A stretch of DNA of 40,879 bases. Source: Variovorax sp. WDL1 (GTDB taxonomy: Bacteria > Pseudomonadota > Gammaproteobacteria > Burkholderiales > Burkholderiaceae_C). Where the stretch lies: positions 1-40,879 of the forward strand of contig NZ_LMTS01000114.1 in NCBI RefSeq assembly GCF_001541225.1, read 5' to 3'. The notes below the pieces were generated by a model. It was not told where the DNA came from, searched no databases, and was given only the letters and a program-made list of their open reading frames with translations. Made by a program: the position numbers and the translations under genes. This document shows positions 22,753 through 32,026 of the stretch, one piece after another. Within the stretch, counting starts at the first letter, position 1. Each line of letters begins with the position of its first letter.

Positions 22753-24162
22753 CTACTGTCTGCGAAGACCGGCGCGCGCAAGGATCACGGCGACAGACAG
22801 CACGATGGCGAGAATGCTCAACGCCATCGCGCCGCGCCATGCCATGCTGTCCGCGTGTGCAGCCAAAGGCCGGAACCTGGGCAACTTGTCGTAGTCCTTC
22901 CCGGTCAATCCTCGGTAGCTCATGATTCGAGGCACAAAATAGGCGCGCCAGGCATCCTCGTAGGAGTTGACGGCATTCACATGACGAGCGTGGCGTGGCG
23001 CGTCGACACCCGCGAGCCGGTCGGCAGTCATGGCAAGCGCCAGGGCCGGCGATAGCCAGGACCATCGCTCGAGCAGGACGAAGCGGCGCGCCCGCTTCTC
23101 ATCGAAGGCAGCCATCAGCGGCCGCACCTCGCGGTCCTGAGCCAGATACCTGGGCAGGAAGCTGACAGGCCACGTGTGGCTGTCGCGCAGGGCCGGCCGG
23201 TAAGCCGGATGAGCCGCGTACCTGGCGGCCAGGTGGTCCTCTGTGTGCACCTCGGCCTCTTGCTGGGCCGCGCGCAGCTCGGCAATCGCCATCAGCCTCG
23301 AAGGCATCGGCACCTCGCTGTCCGCCACGCCAGCCAGGGCGGCAGGGACGACGAAGGTTGCAAGAAGCCAGGCACCGAGCATCCCGAGCGCCGCAGCGCC
23401 CGACGACACGGGCAGCAAGCAGAACAGCCCCGCCAAGGCGGTCCAGCAGGCCGCGAAGGCAGCCAGGGTTGCCAGCCAGGCCGCCAGGGCGTGCAACGTA
23501 GCGCCTGGGTCCAGTGCGAACCCGATCAGCGACGCACCAGCAGCCACTGCCCATGCCATCGCTGCGCGAATGCAGAGCGCGATAGCGAAGACTCTCCAGG
23601 GTTGCGCGCATTGCGCGACCACCAGCCGCCATCGGCCCTGTTCACGGTCTTCCTGCACCAGCCCGTAGCACAGGCCCAGGATGGCAAGTGGCAGCAGCAG
23701 CGCGACCAGCGTCGCGAAATCGGGCGGCCCCAGGTCTTCGAGCAACGGGTTAGATATCCGATCGCTCTTGCGAGCGTCCGTATGCCGGCTCTCGACCGTG
23801 ACGCGCATTGTCGGACTCAGCAGATCGAATGTTCCGGTTCCGAGGGCGAGGCCGCCGAGCGCGGGCAGATGTGCGGGCGGCGCACCGAGCCGAGCGAACT
23901 GGAAGGCGGCCATCATGGCCCTTGTATCGTCGCGCGGCGTCGCGGCCTCGGCCTCGATCGCGGCCGCAGCCTCGCGCGCCCTGGCACGAGCCTGCTCCCA
24001 GACGGACATCTCCTGCGCATCCAGCTCGCGCAGTTCCCTGGCCGAATGGCCCGACCAGACCGCACTGATGCACAGCAGCGCGCCCAAGGCGGCGAGCACC
24101 CAGAGATGGGTTCGCTGGCGAACGAAGCGACGCCATTCCGCGCGCAGGAAGAGCTTCGTCAT
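22753..24162 (-). CDS. ABC transporter permease, DUF3526 type (second of two)
   Basis: A 469-residue ABC-2-like membrane protein. One helix near the N-terminus (HLWVLAALGALLCISAVW) is followed by a large extracytoplasmic segment (about 40-185), then a cluster of helices (about 187-330: LVALLLPLAILGLCYGLVQEDREQGRWRL...) and a second soluble loop before a last helix (about 448-466). VQEDREQGRWRL matches the conserved E-G turn of ABC-2 permeases. It starts within the stop of the preceding permease (ATGA overlap). The fold class is that of exporters such as NosY; DUF3526 members have no defined substrate. It is the last gene of the operon. Confidence 0.85.
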   Translation of the reverse strand: MTKLFLRAEWRRFVRQRTHLWVLAALGALLCISAVWSGHSARELRELDAQEMSVWEQARARAREAAAAIEAEAATPRDDTRAMMAAFQFARLGAPPAHLPALGGLALGTGTFDLLSPTMRVTVESRHTDARKSDRISNPLLEDLGPPDFATLVALLLPLAILGLCYGLVQEDREQGRWRLVVAQCAQPWRVFAIALCIRAAMAWAVAAGASLIGFALDPGATLHALAAWLATLAAFAACWTALAGLFCLLPVSSGAAALGMLGAWLLATFVVPAALAGVADSEVPMPSRLMAIAELRAAQQEAEVHTEDHLAARYAAHPAYRPALRDSHTWPVSFLPRYLAQDREVRPLMAAFDEKRARRFVLLERWSWLSPALALAMTADRLAGVDAPRHARHVNAVNSYEDAWRAYFVPRIMSYRGLTGKDYDKLPRFRPLAAHADSMAWRGAMALSILAIVLSVAVILARAGLRRQ

Positions 24163-25576
24163 GGCTGCAACCTCCGCGACGCAAGCCCCAGCAGCCCGCA
24201 GCCCGCGACGGCCCAGGCCAGCAGGATGCCGAGGTCGGGCAGCGCTGCACGCAGTGCGAAAACGACATCCGGCGGCCGGTACTGGAAGGCATCGATCGAG
24301 CGCCACAGCGCGTCACCTGCGTATTTCTCGTCGAAGGAGGTCAGCCCGCGCGTGTTGTCCATATCCCACTGGTCGATCCTGACGTTCACGCGGCGACGAT
24401 ACTGCTCGGCCGCTTCCTCGAAGTGGCGCTGATGTGCGAGGTCGGTGCCCGACAGCTTCATCGAGACTGCGCGCATGGCCACTGTCGGGCTGAATGCCGA
24501 CGCGATTCGCGCCACGCTCTCCTGACTTGCATAGCGCTCCCACAGGCTGTCGAAGTGGATCGCATGCACGCGGTCGGCGTACGCGTCCCGCTCCATCCGG
24601 CGCAACGCATAGGCCCCGAAAGGAAGATCCTCCAGGCGCCGCACGCCATGCCGGCGCAGGAGCTCCGCATCGAAGCGTTCGGTCCGCGCGGCCAATGCAC
24701 CATCGCCCGGCAAGCCTTCGGCGTAGTCGCGCTGGATGTCGCCCCAGAAGCGCTCGGCCGTCGGCAGCGGCGCCGCATGCTGCGCGCTCGCGGCGCCCAG
24801 GCGGGGCACGACGAACACGAAGGCGATCCACAAGCCCAGCAGGACGAACAGCGCACGCCGGCTGCTGGCAAGCAAGGCTGACGCCGCCAGTCCGAGCGCG
24901 GCAAAGACGCCGCAGTACATCAGGCAGGTCCCGCCCAGCACCACTGCGCGCCAGGCGGCATCGGCTTCAGGCCGCGCAACCGCCGGCACAAGCGCGAGGC
25001 CCACCCCCACGGCTGTCAGCAGCACCAGCGAGACCACCGCAAGCAGCGCGACGAGCTTGCCTGCCAGCAGCGCGCCGCCCGGCAAGCCGACACTGTTCAG
25101 CATGCGCAAGCTTCCACTCTCGCGTTCGGAACTGACGGCGTTGAAGGCCAGGGCAAAGATCAATAGCGGCAGCAGCGCCTGCAGCACGAAAGCGGGTGTC
25201 AGGGCACCGAAACGTACCGACGGCGGCTCGTCGGCCGCGGGACGAAAGCGCGTCATGTTGCGCCGGTGCGGCTCGAGCCAGAGGGCCTGGCCCAGGTAGG
25301 GACCGAGGCCGGGGTCGACCACCGCAAGTGGCGAGTCGGGCCGCAAGGCGTAAAGACCGAAGTGCGCGCCGCGGTGCGGGTGCTTGTCGCCTTGTGAATC
25401 CCATTGCTGCCGCACCAGCCCGCTGACCTGCGCCTTTTCTTTCGCGAGTCGGCCCTGCTGCTGGGCCGAAGCGAGCAGCAAGCCGGCCAACAGCACCGAC
25501 AGCGATATAGCAAGCACAGCGAAACGACCGTCGCGAACGATTGCACGCAGTTCCTTCTGCACCACGGCGAGCGCTC

Positions 25577-25580
<4 letters not shown>
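24159..25580 (-). CDS. ABC transporter permease, DUF3526 type (first of two)
   Basis: A 473-residue ABC-2-type permease: KELRAIVRDGRFAVLAISLSVLLAGLLLA at the N-terminus, a large extracytoplasmic loop (about 40-125), a helix cluster (about 130-265) with FNAVSSERESGSLRML as the conserved exporter-type motif, a second large loop and a C-terminal helix (about 450-465). It shares its architecture with the following permease, so the pair probably forms a heterodimer. It overlaps both the ATPase stop and the next start by 4 nt (ATGA each time), so the three ABC genes are translationally coupled. Confidence 0.87.
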
Positions 25581-26311
<731 letters not shown>

Positions 26312-26318
26312 GCCGACC

Positions 26319-28406
26319 TCAGAAGAAGTAGCGCACGGACGCGCCGACTTGTGTGCGTGGCTGCGGCGACACCAGCAAGCCGGCTGGGGTGCCGTAGGCG
26401 ATGTCGCTCGCAAACCGTCGCGGCTGAAAGATCGCGAACACCGAGAACTGGAACTGCTGCCAATCGTAGGTCGCCTTGAGGTCGTAGCGCGTGTAGGTCG
26501 GCATCAGGCGCAGCCGCGTCTGCGGCGTGCCCTCGTAGTACGGATTACCCGAGGTCAGATAGGCGTCGGCGTTGACGGTGAGGCGGCCCGGGCCGAGGCG
26601 CTGCCGATATTCGGCGCCGAGCTTGACTTGGTGCCGCGGCACCGAGAGCCTCTCGCCCGTGTTGGGCAGGGGGTTGTTGACGCGCGCTTCGAGCACGCGG
26701 CCGTAGCTGCCGTAGACCGACCATGCACTGTCTATCCTCAGCCTCGACTCGAGTTCGAATCCCCTGCGCGTGGTCTCGCCTACCGCTTTGAACGAGCCGT
26801 CGGGCTGCGCGACGATCTCGTCCTGGTTGAGGGTGTGATAGACCACGCCAGAAGCGCTCCATGATGCCGTCGGCGCTGCCGTGAAGCCAAGGTCGTAGGA
26901 CTTGACCTTCGAAGGCGCGACATCGAACACCGTGCCGCCACGCGCGCCCAGCGGGCCGGTCGCCCCGCTGCTGCTGATCTGCTCCGCGGCCGGCGATCGG
27001 AAGCCTTCGGCCACGTTGGCGAAGATGTCGAGCTCCGGCGTCACGCTCCACACCGCCCCGATCTTCGGGGTGGTGACGGCGTCGGTGTAAGTGGTCGAGG
27101 CAGCGGGCAGCTTGCGGTTGCCGATGTCGTAGTCGAACCAGTCACGCCGCACGCCGCCGAGCAACTTGAGGTTCGGAGCCAGCTTGTACTGGCCTTGGGC
27201 GAACAGGCCGTAGGTCAGCAGATCGAGCTGCTGGTTGTTGATGTAGTTGGCGGTGGGAGCGCCATTGCGCCAGATGCGGCGCAGCGCATCGCCCCTGTCG
27301 CGCCGCAGCTCGCCGCCCACAAAAAGGGAGGCAGCGCCGCCGAAGACGAGGTTCTGTGCCAGCCGTCCGCCATAGAAGTGCCGGTCGTCCTCGCCGACCG
27401 TTTGCAGCACGCTGCTCGTCGAGGTGCCGCGCACGCGCTCGAAGGTTTCGCCGTAAGCCGTGGCGTACCAGCCCGCCTCGCCGTTCGCCGGAGTGCGGTT
27501 GAATACCAGCGCCGTTCGATCGCCGCTGCCGAAGCCCGGCAGGTTGAACTGCGTCGACCTCGGGTCCACGGCGCCGCGCTGAAGATCGGACAGCAGCAGG
27601 TAGCCGGGCGCGCTCGTCTCCGAGCGGTAGTGGTTCAGCCGGAGGCTGTACAGGCCATCCCCCAGCCGGGTCGAGAGCTTCCAGAACAAGTTGTCTCGCT
27701 CGATACGGCCATCGCGCCGAAAGCTGTCAGTGCGATAGGCATCGGCGATGAAGAGCGATTGCACTTCGTCGAACTGGTTGGACAGCACCAGCGAACCGCG
27801 GCGCCCGCCATAGCCTTCGAGCAAGACGCCGACGCTGGACGACGCGGGCGCCGTCTCTGTCGTGATGCTCACGGCGCCAGCGCGATTCTGGTCCCCGTAC
27901 AAAGCGGAGATGGGGCCCTTGATCACGTTGATGCGCCCGATCATTTCCGGGGTCAGCCATTCCAGAAAGGCGGGGCCATGGCCGGCGCCGGCCTGGCTCG
28001 AGGGCATGTTCTGAGGCACGCCGTCGACGTAGACCGCGGTGTCGGCGCCGTGCGTCCCCTGCGTGGCGAAGCCGCGCATGCGAAAGCCGTTGCCTGTGTC
28101 GCCTTGATCGATATTGTTGGCGACCACGCCCGGAACGCGGCGGAACACATTCGAGATGTCGCGCCCGATATTGAGCGTGCCGAGTTCTTCCGGCGTGATG
28201 ACAGTGACGCCCGCCGGGAGGCCGGTGCTGTCGTTGGTGATCCGAGTGCGCTTGCCGTGCAGATCGACACGATCGCCTTCGGCAGTCACGCGCACTTCAT
28301 TCAGCGTGCCCGCGAGTGCTTGAGCCTGAGCGGAAGTAGTCGAGGGTGCGGCAATGGCGAACGCGATAGCCATGGGTGCGTGGCACCCCCAGGATGGTGA
28401 GTTCAT
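26319..28406 (-). CDS. TonB-dependent outer-membrane receptor
   Basis: A 695-residue receptor: signal peptide (about 1-29), plug domain (about 50-175: GVTVITPEELGTLNIGRDIS, VPGVVANN, RGFATQGTH, VYVDGVPQ, INVIKGP.SALYG) and a 22-strand barrel ending in aromatic RYFF. It imports a ligand, most often a metal chelate, using TonB energy. The exact start is uncertain: ATG 28406 has no ribosome site and M12 (28373) is an alternative with a shorter signal. It lies 96 nt after a small Cys/His exported protein and 7 nt before the ABC ATPase, apparently one operon under the divergent Fur-family regulator. Confidence 0.93.
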   Translation of the reverse strand: MNSPSWGCHAPMAIAFAIAAPSTTSAQAQALAGTLNEVRVTAEGDRVDLHGKRTRITNDSTGLPAGVTVITPEELGTLNIGRDISNVFRRVPGVVANNIDQGDTGNGFRMRGFATQGTHGADTAVYVDGVPQNMPSSQAGAGHGPAFLEWLTPEMIGRINVIKGPISALYGDQNRAGAVSITTETAPASSSVGVLLEGYGGRRGSLVLSNQFDEVQSLFIADAYRTDSFRRDGRIERDNLFWKLSTRLGDGLYSLRLNHYRSETSAPGYLLLSDLQRGAVDPRSTQFNLPGFGSGDRTALVFNRTPANGEAGWYATAYGETFERVRGTSTSSVLQTVGEDDRHFYGGRLAQNLVFGGAASLFVGGELRRDRGDALRRIWRNGAPTANYINNQQLDLLTYGLFAQGQYKLAPNLKLLGGVRRDWFDYDIGNRKLPAASTTYTDAVTTPKIGAVWSVTPELDIFANVAEGFRSPAAEQISSSGATGPLGARGGTVFDVAPSKVKSYDLGFTAAPTASWSASGVVYHTLNQDEIVAQPDGSFKAVGETTRRGFELESRLRIDSAWSVYGSYGRVLEARVNNPLPNTGERLSVPRHQVKLGAEYRQRLGPGRLTVNADAYLTSGNPYYEGTPQTRLRLMPTYTRYDLKATYDWQQFQFSVFAIFQPRRFASDIAYGTPAGLLVSPQPRTQVGASVRYFF

Positions 28407-28502
28407 GGAAGAGCGAAGAAGGGTGGTCGAGCGGCAGCCTCGCTGGCGTGGAGCCAGCGACTGCGATGAAGTCCGGGTGAAGGCGCCGCTCGCGCGGCGT
28501 CC

Positions 28503-28856
28503 TCAGGTGCCCTGCGGCGGGCCCCGGGGTGAAGCACCCCGGTACACAGGGGCCGCAGTGGCGTACGCGGCCGCCTCGCCATTGCGCTGAACACGCGCAG
28601 GTGGCGGGCTGGCCGGGAGTTCCGGCCTCGAGGCCAGCATCAGCTGCTGGACGTGTGCCATGCATCCGCTGCAATGACAGGGGGCCTCGACACCTTCTTC
28701 ACCGTTCTCCTCGCTCGCGCTGCCCGCGAGTTCGAGATGCCCGGACGTCGAAGCCTGATGCCCGGCGCTCGTGTCGAAGCCATGCGCAACGGTCGCGCCT
28801 GCGTTGATGAACGCAAACGCAAGGACCAGCCAGAGGAGAAAACGAGAGATGCGCAT
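28503..28856 (-). CDS. Small exported Cys/His protein, DUF2946-like
   Basis: A 117-residue protein with a signal peptide (SRFLLWLVLAFAFINAGATVAHG) and a metal-ligand-like cluster CHCSGCMAH at about 59-67. The rest is low-complexity (Ser/Gly/Glu before, Pro/Ala after). The combination resembles the DUF2946 type, small envelope proteins found beside metal-linked TonB receptors. It is the first gene of the TonB/ABC operon. No ribosome site precedes the ATG, and the predicted promoter would leave only about 8 nt of leader, so translation may be nearly leaderless. Likely job: periplasmic metal binding; not proven. Confidence 0.65.
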   Translation of the reverse strand: MRISRFLLWLVLAFAFINAGATVAHGFDTSAGHQASTSGHLELAGSASEENGEEGVEAPCHCSGCMAHVQQLMLASRPELPASPPPARVQRNGEAAAYATAAPVYRGASPRGPPQGT

Positions 28857-28870
28857 GGCGGAGAGCGTGG

Positions 28871-28898
28871 ATCATAGCCATGAAACGTCCTATTGCAA
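28871..28898 (-). promoter_or_regulatory. Probable promoter of the TonB/ABC operon
   Basis: On the minus strand TTGCAA (28893-28898) and TATGAT (28871-28876) are spaced 16 nt. The -35 element lies inside the near-palindrome at 28895-28914, so a bound regulator would block RNA polymerase. Confidence 0.5.
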
Positions 28899-28914
28899 AC
28901 GCAATTGCATTTGC
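28895..28914. promoter_or_regulatory. 20-bp near-palindrome, probable Fur/Zur-family operator
   Basis: GCAAACGCAATTGCATTTGC is an inverted repeat with one mismatched pair (positions 6 and 15). It lies in the 73-nt gap between the divergent exported-protein gene (start 28856) and the Fur-family gene (start 28930) and overlaps the -35 of the former. Position, length and symmetry suit the regulator's own binding site. Confidence 0.6.
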
Positions 28915-28929
28915 GGCTACCATCGGCAT

Positions 28930-29400
28930 GTGGAACGCCAAACTCGCCAACGTGATGCCGTGCTGACCGCGCTGTCCGACAGCGGGCGGTCGCTCACGCC
29001 GCAGGAAATCTGCGAGCTTGCGCAGCGCTCGGTACCCAGCCTGAATATCTCAACGGTCTATCGACAGTTGAAGGGCCTGCTGGAGCACGGCGAAATTCTG
29101 AGCGTCGACTTGCCAGGCCAACCCCCGCGCTATGAGGCGCCCTGCAAGTCGGACCATGCCCAGCCCGATCACCATCACCATCACTTCCACTGTGATGACT
29201 GTGGCCGCGTATTTCCGATCCACGGCTGCCCTGGAAGCATGGAGGACTTGGCCCCCGACGGCTTCCTGGTCCGCCGCCACGATGTGACGCTGCACGGGCG
29301 ATGCGCAGACTGTTCAGGCGGCCCCCCGACCTCTCGAGCGGGGCGCCCCAGAAATCAGCGCGCAAGGCCGATCAGAAAGACCAGTTCAGGTTCACTTTGA
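28930..29400 (+). CDS. Fur-family metalloregulator, probably Zur-like
   Basis: Metal-dependent repressor of 156 residues from GTG 28930 (ERQTRQRDAVLTAL), which fits the usual Fur N-terminus. In-frame codons upstream would translate the operator. HTH with NISTVYRQL (39-47); hinge; metal-binding domain with DHHHHHFHCDDCG (H81-H85, C88, C91) and C125/C128 (GRCADC) forming the structural zinc site. The His-rich segment before CxxC is typical of Zur. The last 26 residues after C128 are not Fur-like: they read through the antisense end of an outer-membrane barrel remnant, so the native C-terminus was probably lost at a recombination joint. It likely represses the divergent TonB/ABC operon and itself. 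Confidence 0.85.
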   Translation: MERQTRQRDAVLTALSDSGRSLTPQEICELAQRSVPSLNISTVYRQLKGLLEHGEILSVDLPGQPPRYEAPCKSDHAQPDHHHHHFHCDDCGRVFPIHGCPGSMEDLAPDGFLVRRHDVTLHGRCADCSGGPPTSRAGRPRNQRARPIRKTSSGSL

Positions 29401-29434
29401 ACCCGTGATCCTGGCGGCCCAGGGCGGTGACGCG
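29372..29434 (-). pseudogene. Remnant: C-terminal strand of an outer-membrane barrel gene
   Basis: On the minus strand 21 codons read RVTALGRQDHGFKVNLNWSF and stop. A final beta-strand with alternating hydrophobic residues ending in Trp-Ser-Phe is the sorting signal of outer-membrane barrels (porins, receptors). The frame further upstream (29435 on) is not recognisable, so only the 3' end survives. It overlaps the C-terminal tail of the Fur-family gene on the other strand. The remaining gap 29435-29578 shows no supported feature. Confidence 0.45.
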
Positions 29435-29578
29435 AAGGGGGCATGCGCCGGCGGGCCGCTGCGGCTCGGCCTGTTGGCTCCGCGTGGTTCGGATCACAGA
29501 CTCGCAGCCTCGGAGGTCTCGGCGCGCCCGCTCCGTTCAAACGGCATCGGGCGGCCTGCCTTGGGCTAGACTTCGCCG

Positions 29579-29932
29579 ATGCGCCGCCGGCTCGCCTTGC
29601 TACTCCTGCTGATCATTGCCTTCTGGCAGACCTTGGCCATCGGGGGCCACGCGCAGGCGCTGGGCGGCGTCGAACAAGCTGCCCATGCGGTGCTTCACTG
29701 GCAAGAGGAGCCGCATCATCACCACGACGATGGTTCGGTCTCGCAAGACAACTCGGTCGAATCCGTTCAACACGTTGTCGCGGACGGGTATCTGAGCGGT
29801 GCCGCGGTCATGTCGGCGGGGATGTCCCTGTTTCTCCCGAGGGCCATGGATCGGCCCTTCGCGGGCAACGAGCCCGCACCTCCCTGGCCGCACCTCGACG
29901 GCCTTCGACGACCTCCTCGACCGACGACCTGA
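29579..29932 (+). CDS. CzcI-like exported protein
   Basis: A 117-residue protein with a signal peptide (RRRLALLLLLIIAFWQTLAIGGHAQA), a His cluster (EEPHHHHDDG, about 43-52) and a C-terminal Pro-rich end (RPFAGNEPAPPWPHLDGLRRPP). Small proteins of this plan open czc clusters in Burkholderiales and are called CzcI; their role in regulation or metal buffering is not settled. A second protein of the same plan is encoded at 38683. It lies 199 nt upstream of czcC. Confidence 0.6.
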   Translation: MRRRLALLLLLIIAFWQTLAIGGHAQALGGVEQAAHAVLHWQEEPHHHHDDGSVSQDNSVESVQHVVADGYLSGAAVMSAGMSLFLPRAMDRPFAGNEPAPPWPHLDGLRRPPRPTT

Positions 29933-30131
29933 AAAACGCCTCTGCTCGGCGCCGCAAGTTGCGTGTGCTGAGCGGGCTTCAGCACGCTTGCGCGTGTCCG
30001 GCGTGCTGCACGGGCGGTCGCAAGTCGACAGGAGTGCCGTGATCCCTTTCTCATGGCCTACAGCCCGCGCACGCATACGGCTGCTCGAAGACATCGTTCG
30101 GCGCCGGCATTTCCCCACCCTCAGGAGTCTC

Positions 30132-31406
30132 GTGAGTCTTGTAAACCCCGCTCCATGGTCTGTTTCCGGCGTCCTTGCAGCCATTGCCATTGCGATCGCG
30201 TCGCCGGTGCTCGCCCAACAGCCGCAGCCATCGGCGCCGCTCAACGCCGCATCGGCGACCGTCACGCTCGCCCAGGCCAGCGATGCCGCCTGGCATCGCG
30301 CAATCCAGGCCCGGGAGAGCGACTCGCAGGCCCGCCGTGCGCGCGCCGAGCAGACCTCGGCCTCGAGTCTCTGGGCGGCACCACCGGCGATCGAGATGAA
30401 CCACCTCGACGATCGCTTCCATTCCAGCGCCGGCCGTCGCGAAACCGAGCTGGGCTTCGTCTGGCCGCTCTGGCTGCCCGGCCAGCGCGATGCGCGCTCG
30501 GCGGCGGCAGACGCGGAACTCAGGCTCGCCCAGTCGACAACGGACGCCGCGCGCTTGCGGATCGCCGGGCAGGTGCGCGAAGCGGCCTGGCGACTCGCGG
30601 CTGCGCTCGCCGAAGCCGCATCCGTGGCAGCCCAGGCGCGCTACCTGCAGGGAATCGCCGACGACGTTCAGCGCCGCGTGAGCGCCGGCGACCTGGCACG
30701 CGCGGATGCCCTCGCGGCGCGCGGAGAACTGCTGGAAGCCGAGGCAGCGCGCAGCGAGGCTGACCAACGCGTGAACGCCGGGCGTGCGCAATGGCGAACG
30801 CTGACCGGCCTGGACGCAACGCCAGCACTGGACTCGCCATCGATCCCCGGCGATCCGGATGGCGCCCAGCCCGCCGGCGATCACCCGGAACTGATCGCAG
30901 CCACGCAGGCCGTGGAGCGGGCGCGCAAGCGGGTCGATGCGGTCAACGCTTCGCGGCGAGATCCGCCGGAGCTCTCGCTGCGCTACCGCGAGGAGGCACC
31001 CGGCCTCGGCGAGGCGACCCAGCGCGGCATCGGCATCGGCCTGAAGATTCCCCTGGGCACGGACGGCCGGAATGCGCCGCTGCAGGCAGTCGCCTTCGGC
31101 GAGCTCGATGTCGCCGAAACGACCGAGCTGCGACTGCGCGAGCGCCTGGTGGCCGATGCGGCCGTTGCCCGCGATGGCCTGCAGAGTGCGGCGCGGCAAC
31201 TCGACAGCACGCGCACCCGAGCACAACTGCTTCGTGAGCGCGCGCAGCTGATCGATCGCTCCTTCAGAGCCGGAGAGAGCTCCCTGCCGGAGCTCCTGCG
31301 CGCCGCGAATGCCGCTGCCCAGGCGGAAGCGGCGCTTGCGCGGCAGCACGCCGCGCTCGGACTGGCGCACGCCCAACTTCAACAAGCACTCGGACTCTTT
31401 CCATGA
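30132..31406 (+). CDS. czcC: CzcC-like outer-membrane factor of HME-RND efflux system
   Basis: TolC-type outer-membrane channel component of 424 residues, with signal peptide (SGVLAAIAIAIASPVLAQ) and two long alpha-hairpin repeats (about 50-215 and 255-420) rich in Ala, Arg and Glu (AEQTSASSLWAAPPAIEMNH, RRETELGFVWPLWLPGQRDA). GTG 30132 with AGGAG 5 nt upstream gives a normal signal peptide. An equally good AGGAG-GTG pair at 30039 in the same frame would add 31 residues ahead of it. The stop overlaps the next gene by 4 nt (ATGA). Confidence 0.9.
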   Translation: MSLVNPAPWSVSGVLAAIAIAIASPVLAQQPQPSAPLNAASATVTLAQASDAAWHRAIQARESDSQARRARAEQTSASSLWAAPPAIEMNHLDDRFHSSAGRRETELGFVWPLWLPGQRDARSAAADAELRLAQSTTDAARLRIAGQVREAAWRLAAALAEAASVAAQARYLQGIADDVQRRVSAGDLARADALAARGELLEAEAARSEADQRVNAGRAQWRTLTGLDATPALDSPSIPGDPDGAQPAGDHPELIAATQAVERARKRVDAVNASRRDPPELSLRYREEAPGLGEATQRGIGIGLKIPLGTDGRNAPLQAVAFGELDVAETTELRLRERLVADAAVARDGLQSAARQLDSTRTRAQLLRERAQLIDRSFRAGESSLPELLRAANAAAQAEAALARQHAALGLAHAQLQQALGLFP

Positions 31407-32026
31407 CATTCCGCTCCTTCATCGACAGACGCCATCTGCGCCGACTGGTGCTTGCAGCCACCCTTCCCTTCATGCTGCTGCTGGGTTCGGGGACTGCGGC
31501 CGCGCCGGGAGCGCACGGCCCCGACGGCGAACATCTGGACGCCCCGGCCCAGGCAACCGGCGGGGGCAGCGACGCACCCCGCATCGAGGCCAGGTCGGAA
31601 ACCTTCGAGCTGGTCGGGCACCTGCGCGCCGACGAGTTCTCGATCCTCATCAACCGCTTCGAGACCAACGAACCCGTCCTCGAGGCAAAGGTCGAAGTCG
31701 AAACCGCCGGCCTGAAGGCTGCCGCCAGGTTCCATTCGGACATGGGGGACTACGCTGTCGACGATGCCGCCTTCCTGACGGCGTTGAGAGCGGCCGGCGA
31801 GCACGCGCTCGTGATCACCGTTTTCGCCGGCACGGACACGGACCTTCTCGACGGAACCCTCAAGAGCGTCGGCGCCGCCGCCGGCGCTCGCGGACATTCG
31901 CATGACGATGAACAGGACAACGGCTTACCTGCGACAGCGTGGATCCTGTTGGCGCTTCTGGTCCTCGGCGTCTTCATCTTTTTCCTCAACCGCCGTCCCG
32001 GAACGACGGCTGGAGCAGCGCCATGA
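31403..32026 (+). CDS. Membrane-anchored accessory protein of the Czc-like system
   Basis: A 207-residue protein with signal peptide (RRLVLAATLPFMLLLGSGTAAA), a periplasmic beta-rich domain (about 60-160), a short His-rich hinge (GHSHDDEQD, 164-172) and a C-terminal helix (178-195). Residues 35-46 (PGAHGPDGEHLD) match the start of the mature CzcB protein ([12 protein letters not shown]), a shared segment between neighbours. Such proteins occur between czcC and czcB and may dock to the adaptor. It overlaps both neighbours by 4 nt. Function beyond association with the pump is inference. Confidence 0.75.
   Translation: MTFRSFIDRRHLRRLVLAATLPFMLLLGSGTAAAPGAHGPDGEHLDAPAQATGGGSDAPRIEARSETFELVGHLRADEFSILINRFETNEPVLEAKVEVETAGLKAAARFHSDMGDYAVDDAAFLTALRAAGEHALVITVFAGTDTDLLDGTLKSVGAAAGARGHSHDDEQDNGLPATAWILLALLVLGVFIFFLNRRPGTTAGAAP

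Noticed and set aside
28855..28930. Earlier start (ATG 28855) for the Fur-family gene
   Set aside because: It would translate the operator-like palindrome and overlap the divergent start; GTG 28930 gives the normal Fur N-terminus.
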